Assembly (NCBI RefSeq): GCF_000720475.1
Contig: NZ_JOAP01000021.1
Location: 1-64,000 of the forward strand
DNA: 64,000 nt
Reading direction: 5' to 3'
Origin: Streptomyces aureocirculatus
GTDB lineage: Bacteria > Actinomycetota > Actinomycetes > Streptomycetales > Streptomycetaceae
The notes beneath the pieces are model-generated. The model had not been told where the DNA came from and ran no database searches. It saw nothing but the letters and a program-made list of their open reading frames with translations. Positions 32,983-41,208 of the stretch are shown here, piece after piece (positions within the stretch are counted from its first letter, which is position 1; every line of letters starts with the position of its first letter). The position numbers and the translations under genes were made by a program.

Positions 32983-34176
32983 ATGTCGTACGTGGAACTG
33001 CCGGGTGCGAACGTGCCCATCCGGATGTGGGCGGACCCCAGGACGGTCGAGGGTGCCGCGATGCAGCAGCTCCAGAACGTCGCCACGCTGCCGTGGATCA
33101 AGGGCCTGGCCGTGATGCCGGACGTCCACTACGGCAAGGGCGCCACGGTCGGCTCGGTCATCGCCATGCAGGGTGCCGTGTGCCCGGCCGCGGTGGGGGT
33201 CGACATCGGCTGCGGAATGTCGGCGGTGAGGACGTCGCTGACGGCCGCCGACCTGCCCGACGACCTGTCCCGGCTGCGCTCGAAGGTCGAGCAGGCGATT
33301 CCGGTGGGGCGGGGGATGCATGAGGACCCCGTCGGGCCTGGGCGCTTCCACGGGGTGGCCACCGGGGGGTGGGACGACTTCTGGGGGCGGTTCGACGGCG
33401 TGGCGGAGGCGGTCAAATTCCGTCAGGAACGGGCCGTGAAGCAGATGGGAACGCTTGGGTCGGGCAATCACTTCGTAGAGATTTGTGTAGATATGTCCGA
33501 TTCGGTGTGGCTCATGCTGCACTCCGGGTCCCGCAACATCGGCAAGGAGCTCGCCGACCACCACATCGGAGTCGCCCGCGACCTGCCGCACAACCAGGGC
33601 CTGGTGGACCGCGACCTGGCGGTCTTCATCGCGGACACCCCGCAGATGGCGGCGTACCGCAACGACCTGTTCTGGGCGCAGGAGTACGCGAAGTACAACC
33701 GGAAGCTCATGATGGAACTCCTGAAGGACGTGATCCGCAAGGAGTTCAAGAAGGCCCGTCCCGACTTCGAGCAGGAGATCTCCTGCCACCACAACTACGT
33801 GTCCGAGGAGCGGTACGACGGCATGGACCTGCTGGTCACCCGCAAGGGCGCGATCCGCGCGGGCTCCGGTGACCACGGCATCATCCCGGGCTCGATGGGC
33901 ACCGGCTCGTACATCGTGAAGGGCCTCGGCAACGAGGCGTCCTTCAACTCCGCGTCGCACGGCGCGGGCCGCAGGATGAGCCGCAACGCCGCGAAGAAGC
34001 GGTTCTCCACACAGGACCTGGAGGAGCAGACGCGGGGCGTGGAGTGCCGCAAGGACTCCGGTGTCGTGGACGAGATCCCCGGGGCGTACAAGTCCATCGA
34101 CAAGGTCATCGACCAGCAGACGGACCTGGTCCAGGTGGTGGCGAAGCTGAAGCAGGTCGTCTGCGTCAAGGGCTGA
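32983..34176 (+). CDS. rtcB: RtcB-family RNA ligase
   Basis: 397 aa. It is the GTP-dependent 3'-phosphate/5'-OH RNA ligase fold. Metal and guanylylation motifs are present: AVGVDIGCGM (Cys near residue 78), GSGNHFVE, MLHSGSRNIGK, EISCHHNYV and the guanylate-accepting His in SASHGAGRRMSR (His326). In other bacteria RtcB heals cleaved RNAs, often as part of stress repair; here no partner (rtcA, rtcR) is nearby. ATG 32983 follows GAGGAAG. The stretch around 33465-33505 (cttcgtagagatttgtgtag) is unusually AT-rich for this gene. Confidence 0.92.
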   Translation: MSYVELPGANVPIRMWADPRTVEGAAMQQLQNVATLPWIKGLAVMPDVHYGKGATVGSVIAMQGAVCPAAVGVDIGCGMSAVRTSLTAADLPDDLSRLRSKVEQAIPVGRGMHEDPVGPGRFHGVATGGWDDFWGRFDGVAEAVKFRQERAVKQMGTLGSGNHFVEICVDMSDSVWLMLHSGSRNIGKELADHHIGVARDLPHNQGLVDRDLAVFIADTPQMAAYRNDLFWAQEYAKYNRKLMMELLKDVIRKEFKKARPDFEQEISCHHNYVSEERYDGMDLLVTRKGAIRAGSGDHGIIPGSMGTGSYIVKGLGNEASFNSASHGAGRRMSRNAAKKRFSTQDLEEQTRGVECRKDSGVVDEIPGAYKSIDKVIDQQTDLVQVVAKLKQVVCVKG

Positions 34177-34209
34177 GCGGGTGTCTGGCGTCGGGGGCTG
34201 AGCGGGCGC

Positions 34210-34419
34210 CTACCCGGAGTGGGTGACCGCGTAGATCATGACGAAGGCGACGATGTGGATGCCGAAGAGGAAGTACGCGAGGTACCACCACACCATGCGT
34301 TCGTTCTTCTTCTCCTCTGCCAGGCGGCGGGACTCCTGTTCGTAGGTGAGCCTGGCCAGCGGGTCCGGGGAGTCGGGCGAGCCACCGGGGGAGCCGGGGT
34401 CGTCGGCGGCGTACGTCAT
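34210..34419 (-). CDS. Small single-pass membrane protein
   Basis: 69 aa. A charged N-terminal half (LTYEQESRRLAEEKKNERMV) leads into a TM segment (WWYLAYFLFGIHIVAFVMIYA, residues 45-64). No family recognised. The ATG overlaps the stop of the upstream SDR gene, so they are translated together. Confidence 0.75.
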   Translation of the reverse strand: MTYAADDPGSPGGSPDSPDPLARLTYEQESRRLAEEKKNERMVWWYLAYFLFGIHIVAFVMIYAVTHSG

Positions 34420-35198
34420 CACAGCTCCCGGTGGACCTTCGTGTTGGAGGCCTGGGCGCGGGGGCGGACCACGAGGAGGTCGATGTTGACGTGCGGCGGG
34501 CGGGTGACCGCCCAGGTGATCGTGTCCGCCACGTCCTCGGCGGTGAGCGGCTCGGCCACGCCCGCGTAGACCTTGGCCGCCTTCTCCTCGTCGCCGCCGA
34601 AGCGGGTCAGCGCGAAGCCCTCCGTCCTGACCATGCCGGGGGCGACCTCGATCACGCGGACCGGGGTGCCGACGATCTCCAGGCGGAGGGTCTCGGCGAG
34701 TACGTGCTCGGCGTGCTTGGCCGCCACGTATCCGGCGCCGCCCTCGTACGTGCCGTGGCCCGCCGTCGAGGAGACCACGACCACGGTGCCGTCGCCGCTC
34801 GCGGTGAGCGCGGGGAGCAGGGCCTGGGTGACGTTCAGGGTGCCGATGACGTTCGTCTCGTACATCTGGCGCCAGTCATCGGGGTCGCCCGTCGCGACCG
34901 GGTCGGCGCCGAGCGCGCCGCCCGCGTTGTTCACGAGGACCGCCACCTTGCGGAAGGCCGACGCGAAGGTGTCGACGGCCGCGCGGTCGGTGACGTCGAG
35001 GGCGTACGCCGTCGCGTCGTGCCCCGCGGCCGTCAGCTCGGCGGCCAGGGCCTCGATGCGGTCCTTGCGGCGGGCCGTGAGCACCACCCGGTGGCCTGCC
35101 GCCGCGAGGCCGCGTGCGGTGGCCGCGCCGATGCCGCCGCTGGCACCGGTGACGATCGCGATGCCGGGCTTGCGGGGCGATTCGGCGGCGGCTGCCAT
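34419..35198 (-). CDS. SDR-family NAD(P)-dependent oxidoreductase
   Basis: 259 aa, classical short-chain dehydrogenase: TGASGGIG (residues 17-24), NNAGG (near residue 90), Ser in VVSSTAGHGTY and YxxxK in GYVAAKHAEH. YdfG/serine-dehydrogenase-like members share the ARRKDRIEAL and VAPGMVRTEGF elements. Substrate unknown. ATG 35198 has GGGAG. Its stop overlaps the start of the small membrane protein. Confidence 0.9.
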   Translation of the reverse strand: MAAAAESPRKPGIAIVTGASGGIGAATARGLAAAGHRVVLTARRKDRIEALAAELTAAGHDATAYALDVTDRAAVDTFASAFRKVAVLVNNAGGALGADPVATGDPDDWRQMYETNVIGTLNVTQALLPALTASGDGTVVVVSSTAGHGTYEGGAGYVAAKHAEHVLAETLRLEIVGTPVRVIEVAPGMVRTEGFALTRFGGDEEKAAKVYAGVAEPLTAEDVADTITWAVTRPPHVNIDLLVVRPRAQASNTKVHREL

Positions 35199-35323
35199 GC
35201 GGGGCTCCCTGGGGTTCGGGTCCGGTTTCGGGTCGGATCCGGCTGCGTACGTGCGTTCCGTGCTGAGCCGGTCCGGTCAGCATAGGCGGGCTTGGGCCCG
35301 GGCCCCACGGGGAGTCGGGCGCC

Positions 35324-35665
35324 TCAGTCGCCGCGCGGGGCGTACATGATCACGGCCATGCCCGCGAGGCAGATCAGCGCGCCCGTGACGTCCCAGCGGT
35401 CGGGCCGGTAACCGTCCGCGACCGCGCCCCAGGCGAGCGAACCGGCCACGAAGACCCCGCCGTACGCGGCCAGGATGCGGCCGAACTCGGCGTCGGGCTG
35501 GAGGGTGGCGACGAAGCCGTAGGCACCGAGCGCCAGCACTCCGGCGCCGATCCACAGTTGGCCACGGTGTTCGCGCACGCCCTGCCAGACCAGCCAGGCG
35601 CCTCCGATCTCGAAGAGGGCGGCGACGACGAAGAGAGCTGCGGAGCGGGCGACCGACATGGTCAT
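35324..35665 (-). CDS. YnfA/UPF0060-family small membrane protein
   Basis: 113 aa, four TM helices, with the family's [17 protein letters not shown] and [21 protein letters not shown] blocks. The family is related to small multidrug-resistance-type exporters, but its role is not settled. ATG 35665 or 35659 is plausible. Confidence 0.9.
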   Translation of the reverse strand: MTMSVARSAALFVVAALFEIGGAWLVWQGVREHRGQLWIGAGVLALGAYGFVATLQPDAEFGRILAAYGGVFVAGSLAWGAVADGYRPDRWDVTGALICLAGMAVIMYAPRGD

Positions 35666-35749
35666 CAGGGTGGCATGTGGGGTTTTTGGGGGTCCGGAGC
35701 GGCGCCGGGTGGCATACATGACGGTGGTCTGTATCGAACGTTCTAGTCA

Positions 35750-36280
35750 GTGCCGGTCATGGTTGCCGGGGCGGGCCGGTTCGTGTGCGTCGTGGAGGTT
35801 GTCGTGCGGGTGCTCTGTGTGGGGGCCGTGGTCGTGGCGGCCGTGCTGGGCGGGAGCGGAGGTGCGGTCGCCGGTGGGGGTGGTGCGGGCGCGGAGCCGG
35901 AGGCCGACGTGGCCTATCACGGGCGCATCGCCATGACCCGCGGGCTCGCGGCGGTCTCGCTGACGCCGGAGAACCACGGGCCCGACGACGTCCCCGGCGC
36001 CACGGTCAGGCTCGTCTGGTCCGTGCCGCTGGAGGACGGCGTGCGCCTGCCGGGAGCCTGCGTGCGGTCGGGCGAGCGGGGCGTGCTGTGCCGCACGGGG
36101 GCGCTTCCCGCGGGCTGGCAGGGGGAGCGGCTGCACCTCGCCGTGCGGCTGCGGGGCGCGCCGCGCGAGGTCACGGTGACGGTGGGCACCGTCTGGAACG
36201 GTGGTGCCGTCGACCTCAATCCGCGGAACAACGAGCATGCGGTGCTCGTCCTCGACTCCGGGGACTCGTACTACTTCTGA
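35750..36280 (+). CDS. Hypothetical secreted protein
   Basis: 176 aa. Hydrophobic N-terminus (VVVRVLCVGAVVVAAVLGGS) with a possible AVA-GG cleavage, then a ~125-residue beta-rich domain (TRGLAAVSLTPENHGPDDVP, LPGACVRSGERGVLCRTGAL) with two Cys, resembling CARDB/DUF11-like immunoglobulin-type repeats. Function unknown. Start GTG 35750 or ATG 35759. The last codons (SYYF stop) are the first unit of a tandem repeat running downstream. Confidence 0.6.
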   Translation: MPVMVAGAGRFVCVVEVVVRVLCVGAVVVAAVLGGSGGAVAGGGGAGAEPEADVAYHGRIAMTRGLAAVSLTPENHGPDDVPGATVRLVWSVPLEDGVRLPGACVRSGERGVLCRTGALPAGWQGERLHLAVRLRGAPREVTVTVGTVWNGGAVDLNPRNNEHAVLVLDSGDSYYF

Positions 36281-36338
36281 CCCCCCGTACTACTTCTGAC
36301 CCCCGTACTACTTATGGCCCTCGTACTACTGCTGCCCC
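36266..36338 (+). repeat. 18-19 bp tandem repeat of the gene's 3' end
   Basis: Four copies of (c)cgtactacttctgacccc (gtac at 36268, 36287, 36305, 36323), the first forming the last codons and stop of the upstream gene. Copies 3 and 4 have diverged. Confidence 0.85.
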
Positions 36339-36405
36339 CGGGGGGACCCTTGACCTCCCGGCCGGTCGGCCGCCCGTTCCGGCCGCTGCTCAAGGCTGCT
36401 CCCGG

Positions 36406-36939
36406 CTACCCCTGCGTCAGGTCGATCCGCCAGTCGTTGCAGCGCATCCAGTGGCCCTTCGGGTACTCCATCTCCTCCTCGCCGAGCAGGACGAAGCCCG
36501 CCTTGCGGCACACCCCGTTGGACGCGGCGTTGTCCACGGAGGGGAACGCGTGCAGGTGGCGGTGCGTGCCCGCGCCGCGGGCCGCGGCCACCACCAGGCG
36601 TACCGCCGCGCCCGCGATCCCGTGGCCCTGGGACTCGGGCAGCACACCCCATCCGGCCTCCCAGACGTCCTCGCCCCGGTGGGTGGTCTCCCAGAAGCCG
36701 ACGATCCCGGCCGTCTTCTCCCCGGGGCCCGCCACGATCCGGAACATCCGGCCGCTGCGGCCGCCTTCGAGTCCCAGATAGCGCCGGTGCCGGTCGAGGA
36801 GCTTCTCGTCGGGCTCGGGACCGCCCAAGTGCGCCGTCATCTCGGGTGCGTTGTGCCGTACGAGCAGGTCGAAGTCGTCCTTTGACCAGGGCACGAGCCG
36901 GACGTCCTGTGCTGGTGCTCTTTCCAGGTCTCTCGCCAT
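36406..36939 (-). CDS. GNAT-family N-acetyltransferase
   Basis: 177 aa. Acetyl-CoA-binding motif A: GWGVLPESQGHGIAGAAVRL (R/Q-x-x-G-x-G/A type). Upstream acceptor-binding region VGFWETTHRGEDVWEAG and C-terminal NAASNGVCRKAGFVLLGEEE are standard for RimJ/RimL-type GNATs. Acceptor unknown. Confidence 0.88.
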   Translation of the reverse strand: MARDLERAPAQDVRLVPWSKDDFDLLVRHNAPEMTAHLGGPEPDEKLLDRHRRYLGLEGGRSGRMFRIVAGPGEKTAGIVGFWETTHRGEDVWEAGWGVLPESQGHGIAGAAVRLVVAAARGAGTHRHLHAFPSVDNAASNGVCRKAGFVLLGEEEMEYPKGHWMRCNDWRIDLTQG

Positions 36940-36984
36940 CCCCTCACGGTAGGCGCAGGGTCTGACAATCCCGCTCCGCCCGCC

Positions 36985-37860
36985 TCACCCCGCCGCCCGC
37001 AGCGCCTCCACCGCGATGCGTGCCGCCGTGCCGATGACGGCGTCCGCCGACGGCAGGGTGGCGGCGGTGCGGGCGGCGCGGGTGAAGACGGCGACGGCGT
37101 AGCGGCCGCCGTCGGGGTACTCGACGACGCCCACTTCGTTGCGCAGCGTCGGCAGGCTGCCGGTCTTGCCGGCGACGTGGACGTCGTCGAAGGGGAAGCC
37201 CGCGGCCAGGCGGTGCGGCCACACCTGGAGGCCGAGGACGCGGCGCATGGCCGCGCCGTGCTCGGGGGTGCAGGCCTCGTCCCGCCACAGGGCGCGGAGC
37301 AGGCGGGTCATGTCGCGGGCCGTGCTGTGGTTGGAGCGGGCCGGGTCCAGGGCGCGGAGCCGGGCGATGACGTAGGGGTCGGTGAGGGCCTGGGCGCCGC
37401 CGGGGCCCGCGTCCTCGCGCATGGACTCGAACATGGCGCGGAAGGTGTGCAGGGCCCGGGTGCGGGTGAGGCCGAGGCGGGCGGTGGTGGCGTTCACGGC
37501 GTCGAGGCCGACGCGGCTCAGACAGAGTTCGGCGGCGGTGTTGTCGCTGACGGCCATCATCAGATAGGCCGCGTCGCGCAGGGACATCCGGACGGGGTCG
37601 AGCATCGCGGAGAGCCCGGTAGGACCCGAGGCGCGCCCGTCAGGGGGGCACTCGACCTGCTCGGTGAGGTCGACGAGCCCGGCGGCGGCCTGTTCGTGCA
37701 GGGTGATCAGGACGCACAGCTTGTGGACGCTCGCGGTGACGACGGCCTGGTCGGCGCCGGTGCCGAGTTCGGCGCCCGAGTCGATGTCGAGCGCGTGCAG
37801 CTTGCCCGTGACGCCGGCCTCGGCGAAGGCCTCCTGGATGCGTGTGGGGGTGTTGGTCAC
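36985..37860 (-). CDS. Serine beta-lactamase-like hydrolase (class A fold)
   Basis: 291 aa. SxxK (SVHK, Ser44-Lys47), SDN (105-107) and KTG (HVAGKTGSLP) are all present, the penicillin-recognising serine-hydrolase set. The ExxLN omega-loop motif holding the deacylating Glu of class A enzymes is not visible (region LHTFRAMFESMREDAG). No signal peptide. So it may be a cytoplasmic or non-lactamase relative. GTG start overlaps the LysR stop (GTGA), coupling it to the regulator. Confidence 0.85.
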   Translation of the reverse strand: MTNTPTRIQEAFAEAGVTGKLHALDIDSGAELGTGADQAVVTASVHKLCVLITLHEQAAAGLVDLTEQVECPPDGRASGPTGLSAMLDPVRMSLRDAAYLMMAVSDNTAAELCLSRVGLDAVNATTARLGLTRTRALHTFRAMFESMREDAGPGGAQALTDPYVIARLRALDPARSNHSTARDMTRLLRALWRDEACTPEHGAAMRRVLGLQVWPHRLAAGFPFDDVHVAGKTGSLPTLRNEVGVVEYPDGGRYAVAVFTRAARTAATLPSADAVIGTAARIAVEALRAAG

Positions 37861-38825
37861 AGCCAGTACTCCGCGGTAGGGCGCAGATGGAGTGGGCGCG
37901 CGGGCGTGTCGGCGGTCACGGCGGCGGTGCTGTGCAGGGCCCGCGTGACCGCCTGCGCGAAGGTGCTCACGGCGGCGTCACCGCGCCCCTTGGGCCAGGC
38001 GACGGAGTGCCGCCAGGCGAGCGGGGCGCCCGCGAGTGGCCGCCAGACGAGGTCGGGGTCCTGGTCGGCGGCGGGTGCGGGGTGGGCGTCCTTGGGCCCG
38101 AAGGCGACGGCGTGCGAGGACAGGATCAGGCCGCGGACGAAGCTGGCGCCCTGGCCGTGCCGGACGGCCGTCGGGGTGTAGCCGTCGCGGGCGCAGGTGG
38201 TGAGCAGGTCGTCGTGCAGGGCCGGGGCGGCGCTGCGGTGGAAGAGGACCAGGTCGTAGCCGGTGAGCGCGGTGAGCGGCACCTCGGCGAGCGCGGCCGC
38301 GGGGGCGTCGCGCGGCAGCAGTACGCCCATTTCGCGGCGCAGTACGGGGCCGAGTTCGAGGCCGGTGACGTCGCAGGGGTGGTGGATGAGGCCGACGTCG
38401 AGGTCGTGGGCGGCGAGCTGGGCGAGCTGCTGGGCGGTGGTGAGTTCGCGCAGTTCCAGTTCCACGCCGGTGCCGTGGGCGCGGAAGCCGTCGAGGAGGG
38501 CGGCGACGGTGTCGCCCGCGATGTCCGGCGGGAGCGCGGCGCGCAGCAGTCCGCTCTCGCCGTCCCGGATGCGGCGGGCGGTGGCGAGGAGCGCCTCGGA
38601 ACGGCCGAGCAGTTCGCGGGCGTCGTCGAGGAGGAGGGTGCCGGCCTTGGTGATCGTCACCTGGCGGCTGGTGCGCTCGAAGAGCCGTACGCCGAGGTGG
38701 CGCTCCAGGCGCTGGATGCGCTGCGACAGGGGCGGCTGCGCCATGCCGAGACGCTCAGCGGCCCGACCGAAATGTGACTCTTCTGCAACAGCCACAAAGC
38801 ACTCCAAGTGCCTTATCAGGTCCAC
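37857..38825 (-). CDS. LysR-family transcriptional regulator
   Basis: 322 aa. N-terminal winged HTH (RHLECFVAVAEESHFGRAAE, RLGMAQPPLSQRIQRLERHL) and a C-terminal periplasmic-binding-like effector domain (ALPPDIAGDTVAALLDGF). GTG 38825 is inferred from where homology starts; no ribosome site precedes it, so the transcript may be leaderless. Translationally coupled to the hydrolase and divergent from a penicillin-binding protein. By analogy with AmpR and Streptomyces cacaoi BlaA it could respond to cell-wall or beta-lactam signals; this is inference. Confidence 0.9.
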   Translation of the reverse strand: MDLIRHLECFVAVAEESHFGRAAERLGMAQPPLSQRIQRLERHLGVRLFERTSRQVTITKAGTLLLDDARELLGRSEALLATARRIRDGESGLLRAALPPDIAGDTVAALLDGFRAHGTGVELELRELTTAQQLAQLAAHDLDVGLIHHPCDVTGLELGPVLRREMGVLLPRDAPAAALAEVPLTALTGYDLVLFHRSAAPALHDDLLTTCARDGYTPTAVRHGQGASFVRGLILSSHAVAFGPKDAHPAPAADQDPDLVWRPLAGAPLAWRHSVAWPKGRGDAAVSTFAQAVTRALHSTAAVTADTPARPLHLRPTAEYWL

Positions 38826-38910
38826 GAGCAGCAACGATATCGCGGATTGATGGATGGGCCAGTGATATGGAACTTGGACACGGGAGGCGGGGTGCTGTTC
38901 TGTTCGGCGC
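38826..38910. promoter_or_regulatory. Divergent LysR / PBP control region
   Basis: An 85-nt gap between divergent starts. It has cgatatcg (38834-38841) and gatatgg (38864-38870), a spaced ATAT pair of the kind LysR proteins bind, but no full T-N11-A dyad that I would call certain. Confidence 0.4.
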
Positions 38911-40383
38911 ATGAACAAGACCGTCCGCCGTGCCGCCGTCTTCTGCGGTGTCCTCGTCCTGGCCCTGCTGATACGCGCGACCTGGGTGCAGTTCGTGCGG
39001 GGCGACGCCCTCGCCGAGCACGACATGAACCGGCGCGTGAAGATCGACACCTTCGCCCAGCCGCGTGGCGACATCATCGTCGGCGGCCGGGCGATCACCG
39101 GCTCCGTGCCGACGCCGGGATCGGACTTCAAGTACAAGCGGGTCTACAAGGACGGCCCGATGTACGCGCCGGTGACCGGCTTCTTCTCGCAGAGCCAGGG
39201 GCAGACCTTCCTGGAGGGGGTGCACGACGACCTGCTCAGCGGCAAGGACAGGCGGCTGCTCGGCTCGCCGCTCGACACGCTGACGGGGGAGCGCCCGGCA
39301 GGCGGTGACGTGATCACCACCATCGACCCGAAGGCGCAGCGCGCGGCGTACAAGGGGCTGACCGATCTGAACGCCAAGGGCGCGGTGGTCGCCCTCGACC
39401 CGCGCTCCGGCAGGATCCTGGCGATGGCGAGCACGCCTTCGTACGATCCGTCGGTGTTCGCGGGGATCTCGGGCAAGGACGGGGCCGCGTTCAACAAGCT
39501 GAACGAGGACAAGCGCAAGCCGCTGAACAGCCGGGCGTTCCGCGAGACGTATCCGCCGGGCTCGACGTTCAAGATCCTCACGGCGGCCGCCGCCCTGGAA
39601 CACGGCACGGTCACCGACATCGACGCGTCGTCGAGGGCTCGCGCCCCCTACCGGCTGCCGCTCAGCTCCACGACGATCGGCAACGTGGTGCCGGACTCCA
39701 TGTGCGACAAGGTCTCCATGAAGACCGCGATGCAGTGGTCGTGCAACAACGTCTTCCTCGACGCCGCGCTGAGGACGGGCAAGGACGACATGCGGGAGAC
39801 GGCGGAGAAGTTCGGCTTCAACGAGGAGCAGTTCATGCCGGTGCGTACGGTGCCGAGCGCGTACCCCGAGAAGCTGGACAAGCCGCAGACCGCGCTGACC
39901 GGCATGGGGCAGGGCAGCGTCACCACAACGCCGCTCCAGATGGCCATGGTCACCGCGGGCCTCGCCAACGACGGCAAGGTGATGAAGCCGTACCTGGTCA
40001 AGGAGTTGCGGGGCTCCGACCTCTCCATGGTGGCGAAGACCGAGCCGCAGGAGCTGAACCGGGCCGTCTCGGAGTCCACCGCGCGCAAGGTCCAGGAAAT
40101 GATGGAGCACACCGTGACCGACGGCACCGGCGACAAGGTGGCGATCGAGGGCGTCACGGTAGGCGGCAAGCCCGGCACCGCGCAGCACGGCACGAACGTG
40201 CGCGACGAGCGCCCGTACGCGTGGTTCGTCTCCTACGCCAAGCAGTCCGACGGCCAATCACCGGTGGCCGTCGCCGTCCTGGTCGACCCGCAGGACATGG
40301 ACATCTCCCGCTCGGAGATCGCGGGCGGGAAGCTGGGGGCGCCGATCGCGAAGGCGGTGATGAAGGCGGTGCTCAAGCGGTGA
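38911..40383 (+). CDS. Class B penicillin-binding protein (transpeptidase, PbpA-like)
   Basis: 490 aa. One N-terminal TM helix (AAVFCGVLVLALLIRATWVQ) then a dimerisation-like domain and a transpeptidase domain with STFK (Ser218-Lys221), SCN (277-279) and KPGTA (Lys420, replacing KTG). These cross-link peptidoglycan and are beta-lactam targets. Streptomyces has several PbpA-type paralogues; the position beside a LysR/hydrolase pair suggests an inducible one. ATG has no Shine-Dalgarno nearby. Confidence 0.92.
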   Translation: MNKTVRRAAVFCGVLVLALLIRATWVQFVRGDALAEHDMNRRVKIDTFAQPRGDIIVGGRAITGSVPTPGSDFKYKRVYKDGPMYAPVTGFFSQSQGQTFLEGVHDDLLSGKDRRLLGSPLDTLTGERPAGGDVITTIDPKAQRAAYKGLTDLNAKGAVVALDPRSGRILAMASTPSYDPSVFAGISGKDGAAFNKLNEDKRKPLNSRAFRETYPPGSTFKILTAAAALEHGTVTDIDASSRARAPYRLPLSSTTIGNVVPDSMCDKVSMKTAMQWSCNNVFLDAALRTGKDDMRETAEKFGFNEEQFMPVRTVPSAYPEKLDKPQTALTGMGQGSVTTTPLQMAMVTAGLANDGKVMKPYLVKELRGSDLSMVAKTEPQELNRAVSESTARKVQEMMEHTVTDGTGDKVAIEGVTVGGKPGTAQHGTNVRDERPYAWFVSYAKQSDGQSPVAVAVLVDPQDMDISRSEIAGGKLGAPIAKAVMKAVLKR

Positions 40384-40393
40384 CGGGGGCGGC

Positions 40394-40831
40394 CTAGGGC
40401 CACACCAGGCAGTACGCCTGGTGTCCCGCGTCGTGCAGCCGGTGGCTGAAGTCCTGCCACTCGTGCAGGAGTTGGTAGACGTTGAAGGCGTCCCGGGGGC
40501 CGCCGCGGTCCGGGACCGTCGACCAGATGAAGGCCGCCGCGCCGACCGATTCCTCGCCGACGCCGCGCAGCGGGTCGACGACCGTCATGGGGAGCTTGAC
40601 GACGGCGTAGTCGGGGTGCAGGACGACGAGTTCCAGCGGGGGCACCTTGTGCAGGGGTATGCCCTCGATGCCGGTGAGGACCATCGCGGCCATCGTCTCC
40701 GGCTTGATCTTGGTGAACATGCCGCCCATGCCCAGCTCGTCGCCGCCGAGCTCCTCGGGGCGCATCGAGATGGGGACCCTGGCCGCGGTGGCGCCGTCGG
40801 GGGCGCCGAAGTATTTGTACGTCACCCCCAC
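40394..40831 (-). CDS. Conserved hypothetical actinobacterial protein
   Basis: 145 aa, no TM or signal peptide. Sequence VTYKYFGAPDGA then MRPEELGGDELGMGGMFTK, LELVVLHPDYAVVKLPMTVV and YQLLHEWQDFSHRLHDAGHQ. I do not recognise a domain. GTG 40831 has AGGAG at 7-nt spacing; the open frame further upstream has no Streptomyces-like similarity. Tail-to-tail with the PBP gene, 10 nt apart. Confidence 0.7.
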   Translation of the reverse strand: MGVTYKYFGAPDGATAARVPISMRPEELGGDELGMGGMFTKIKPETMAAMVLTGIEGIPLHKVPPLELVVLHPDYAVVKLPMTVVDPLRGVGEESVGAAAFIWSTVPDRGGPRDAFNVYQLLHEWQDFSHRLHDAGHQAYCLVWP

Positions 40832-41208
40832 CCCGCCGCTCCTGATTCCCGACCGGTCACGCTCCACCCTGTCCGGCGTCCGCTGCTCGGGGGCCGGGAC
40901 CGCCTCTGCCTCTCGCCGGTGCTTGCCCCGCCGGGCACGCCGGGGGACCGGGCCGTCGGTCCCCTCGCCCAGTCCGCCACCGCGCTGCATATCTCCACCC
41001 GACTGCTTTTCTAAGGCGCGTGGACCCTGCCGCGCAACCCGATCATCGTGTCAGTGACCTCCCCCACGGTCACCCGCCGAAACGTGGGGTGAAACACCAG
41101 TCCACGGGATTTTCACACCCGCCGCCCCCAGGCTGGGGCGACAGCGCCGAAAGCCGCCGCGCGGGAGGCCCGGCCACGATGTCCGGACCCTCTGACACCA
41201 TGGTTCAT
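40832..41208. other. Intergenic region before hemL
   Basis: A 377-nt gap between divergent genes. It holds a dyad gtgacc (41054-41059) / ggtcac (41068-41073) and several pyrimidine-rich runs. I see no gene and no confident promoter. The hemL promoter must lie here. Confidence 0.5.
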
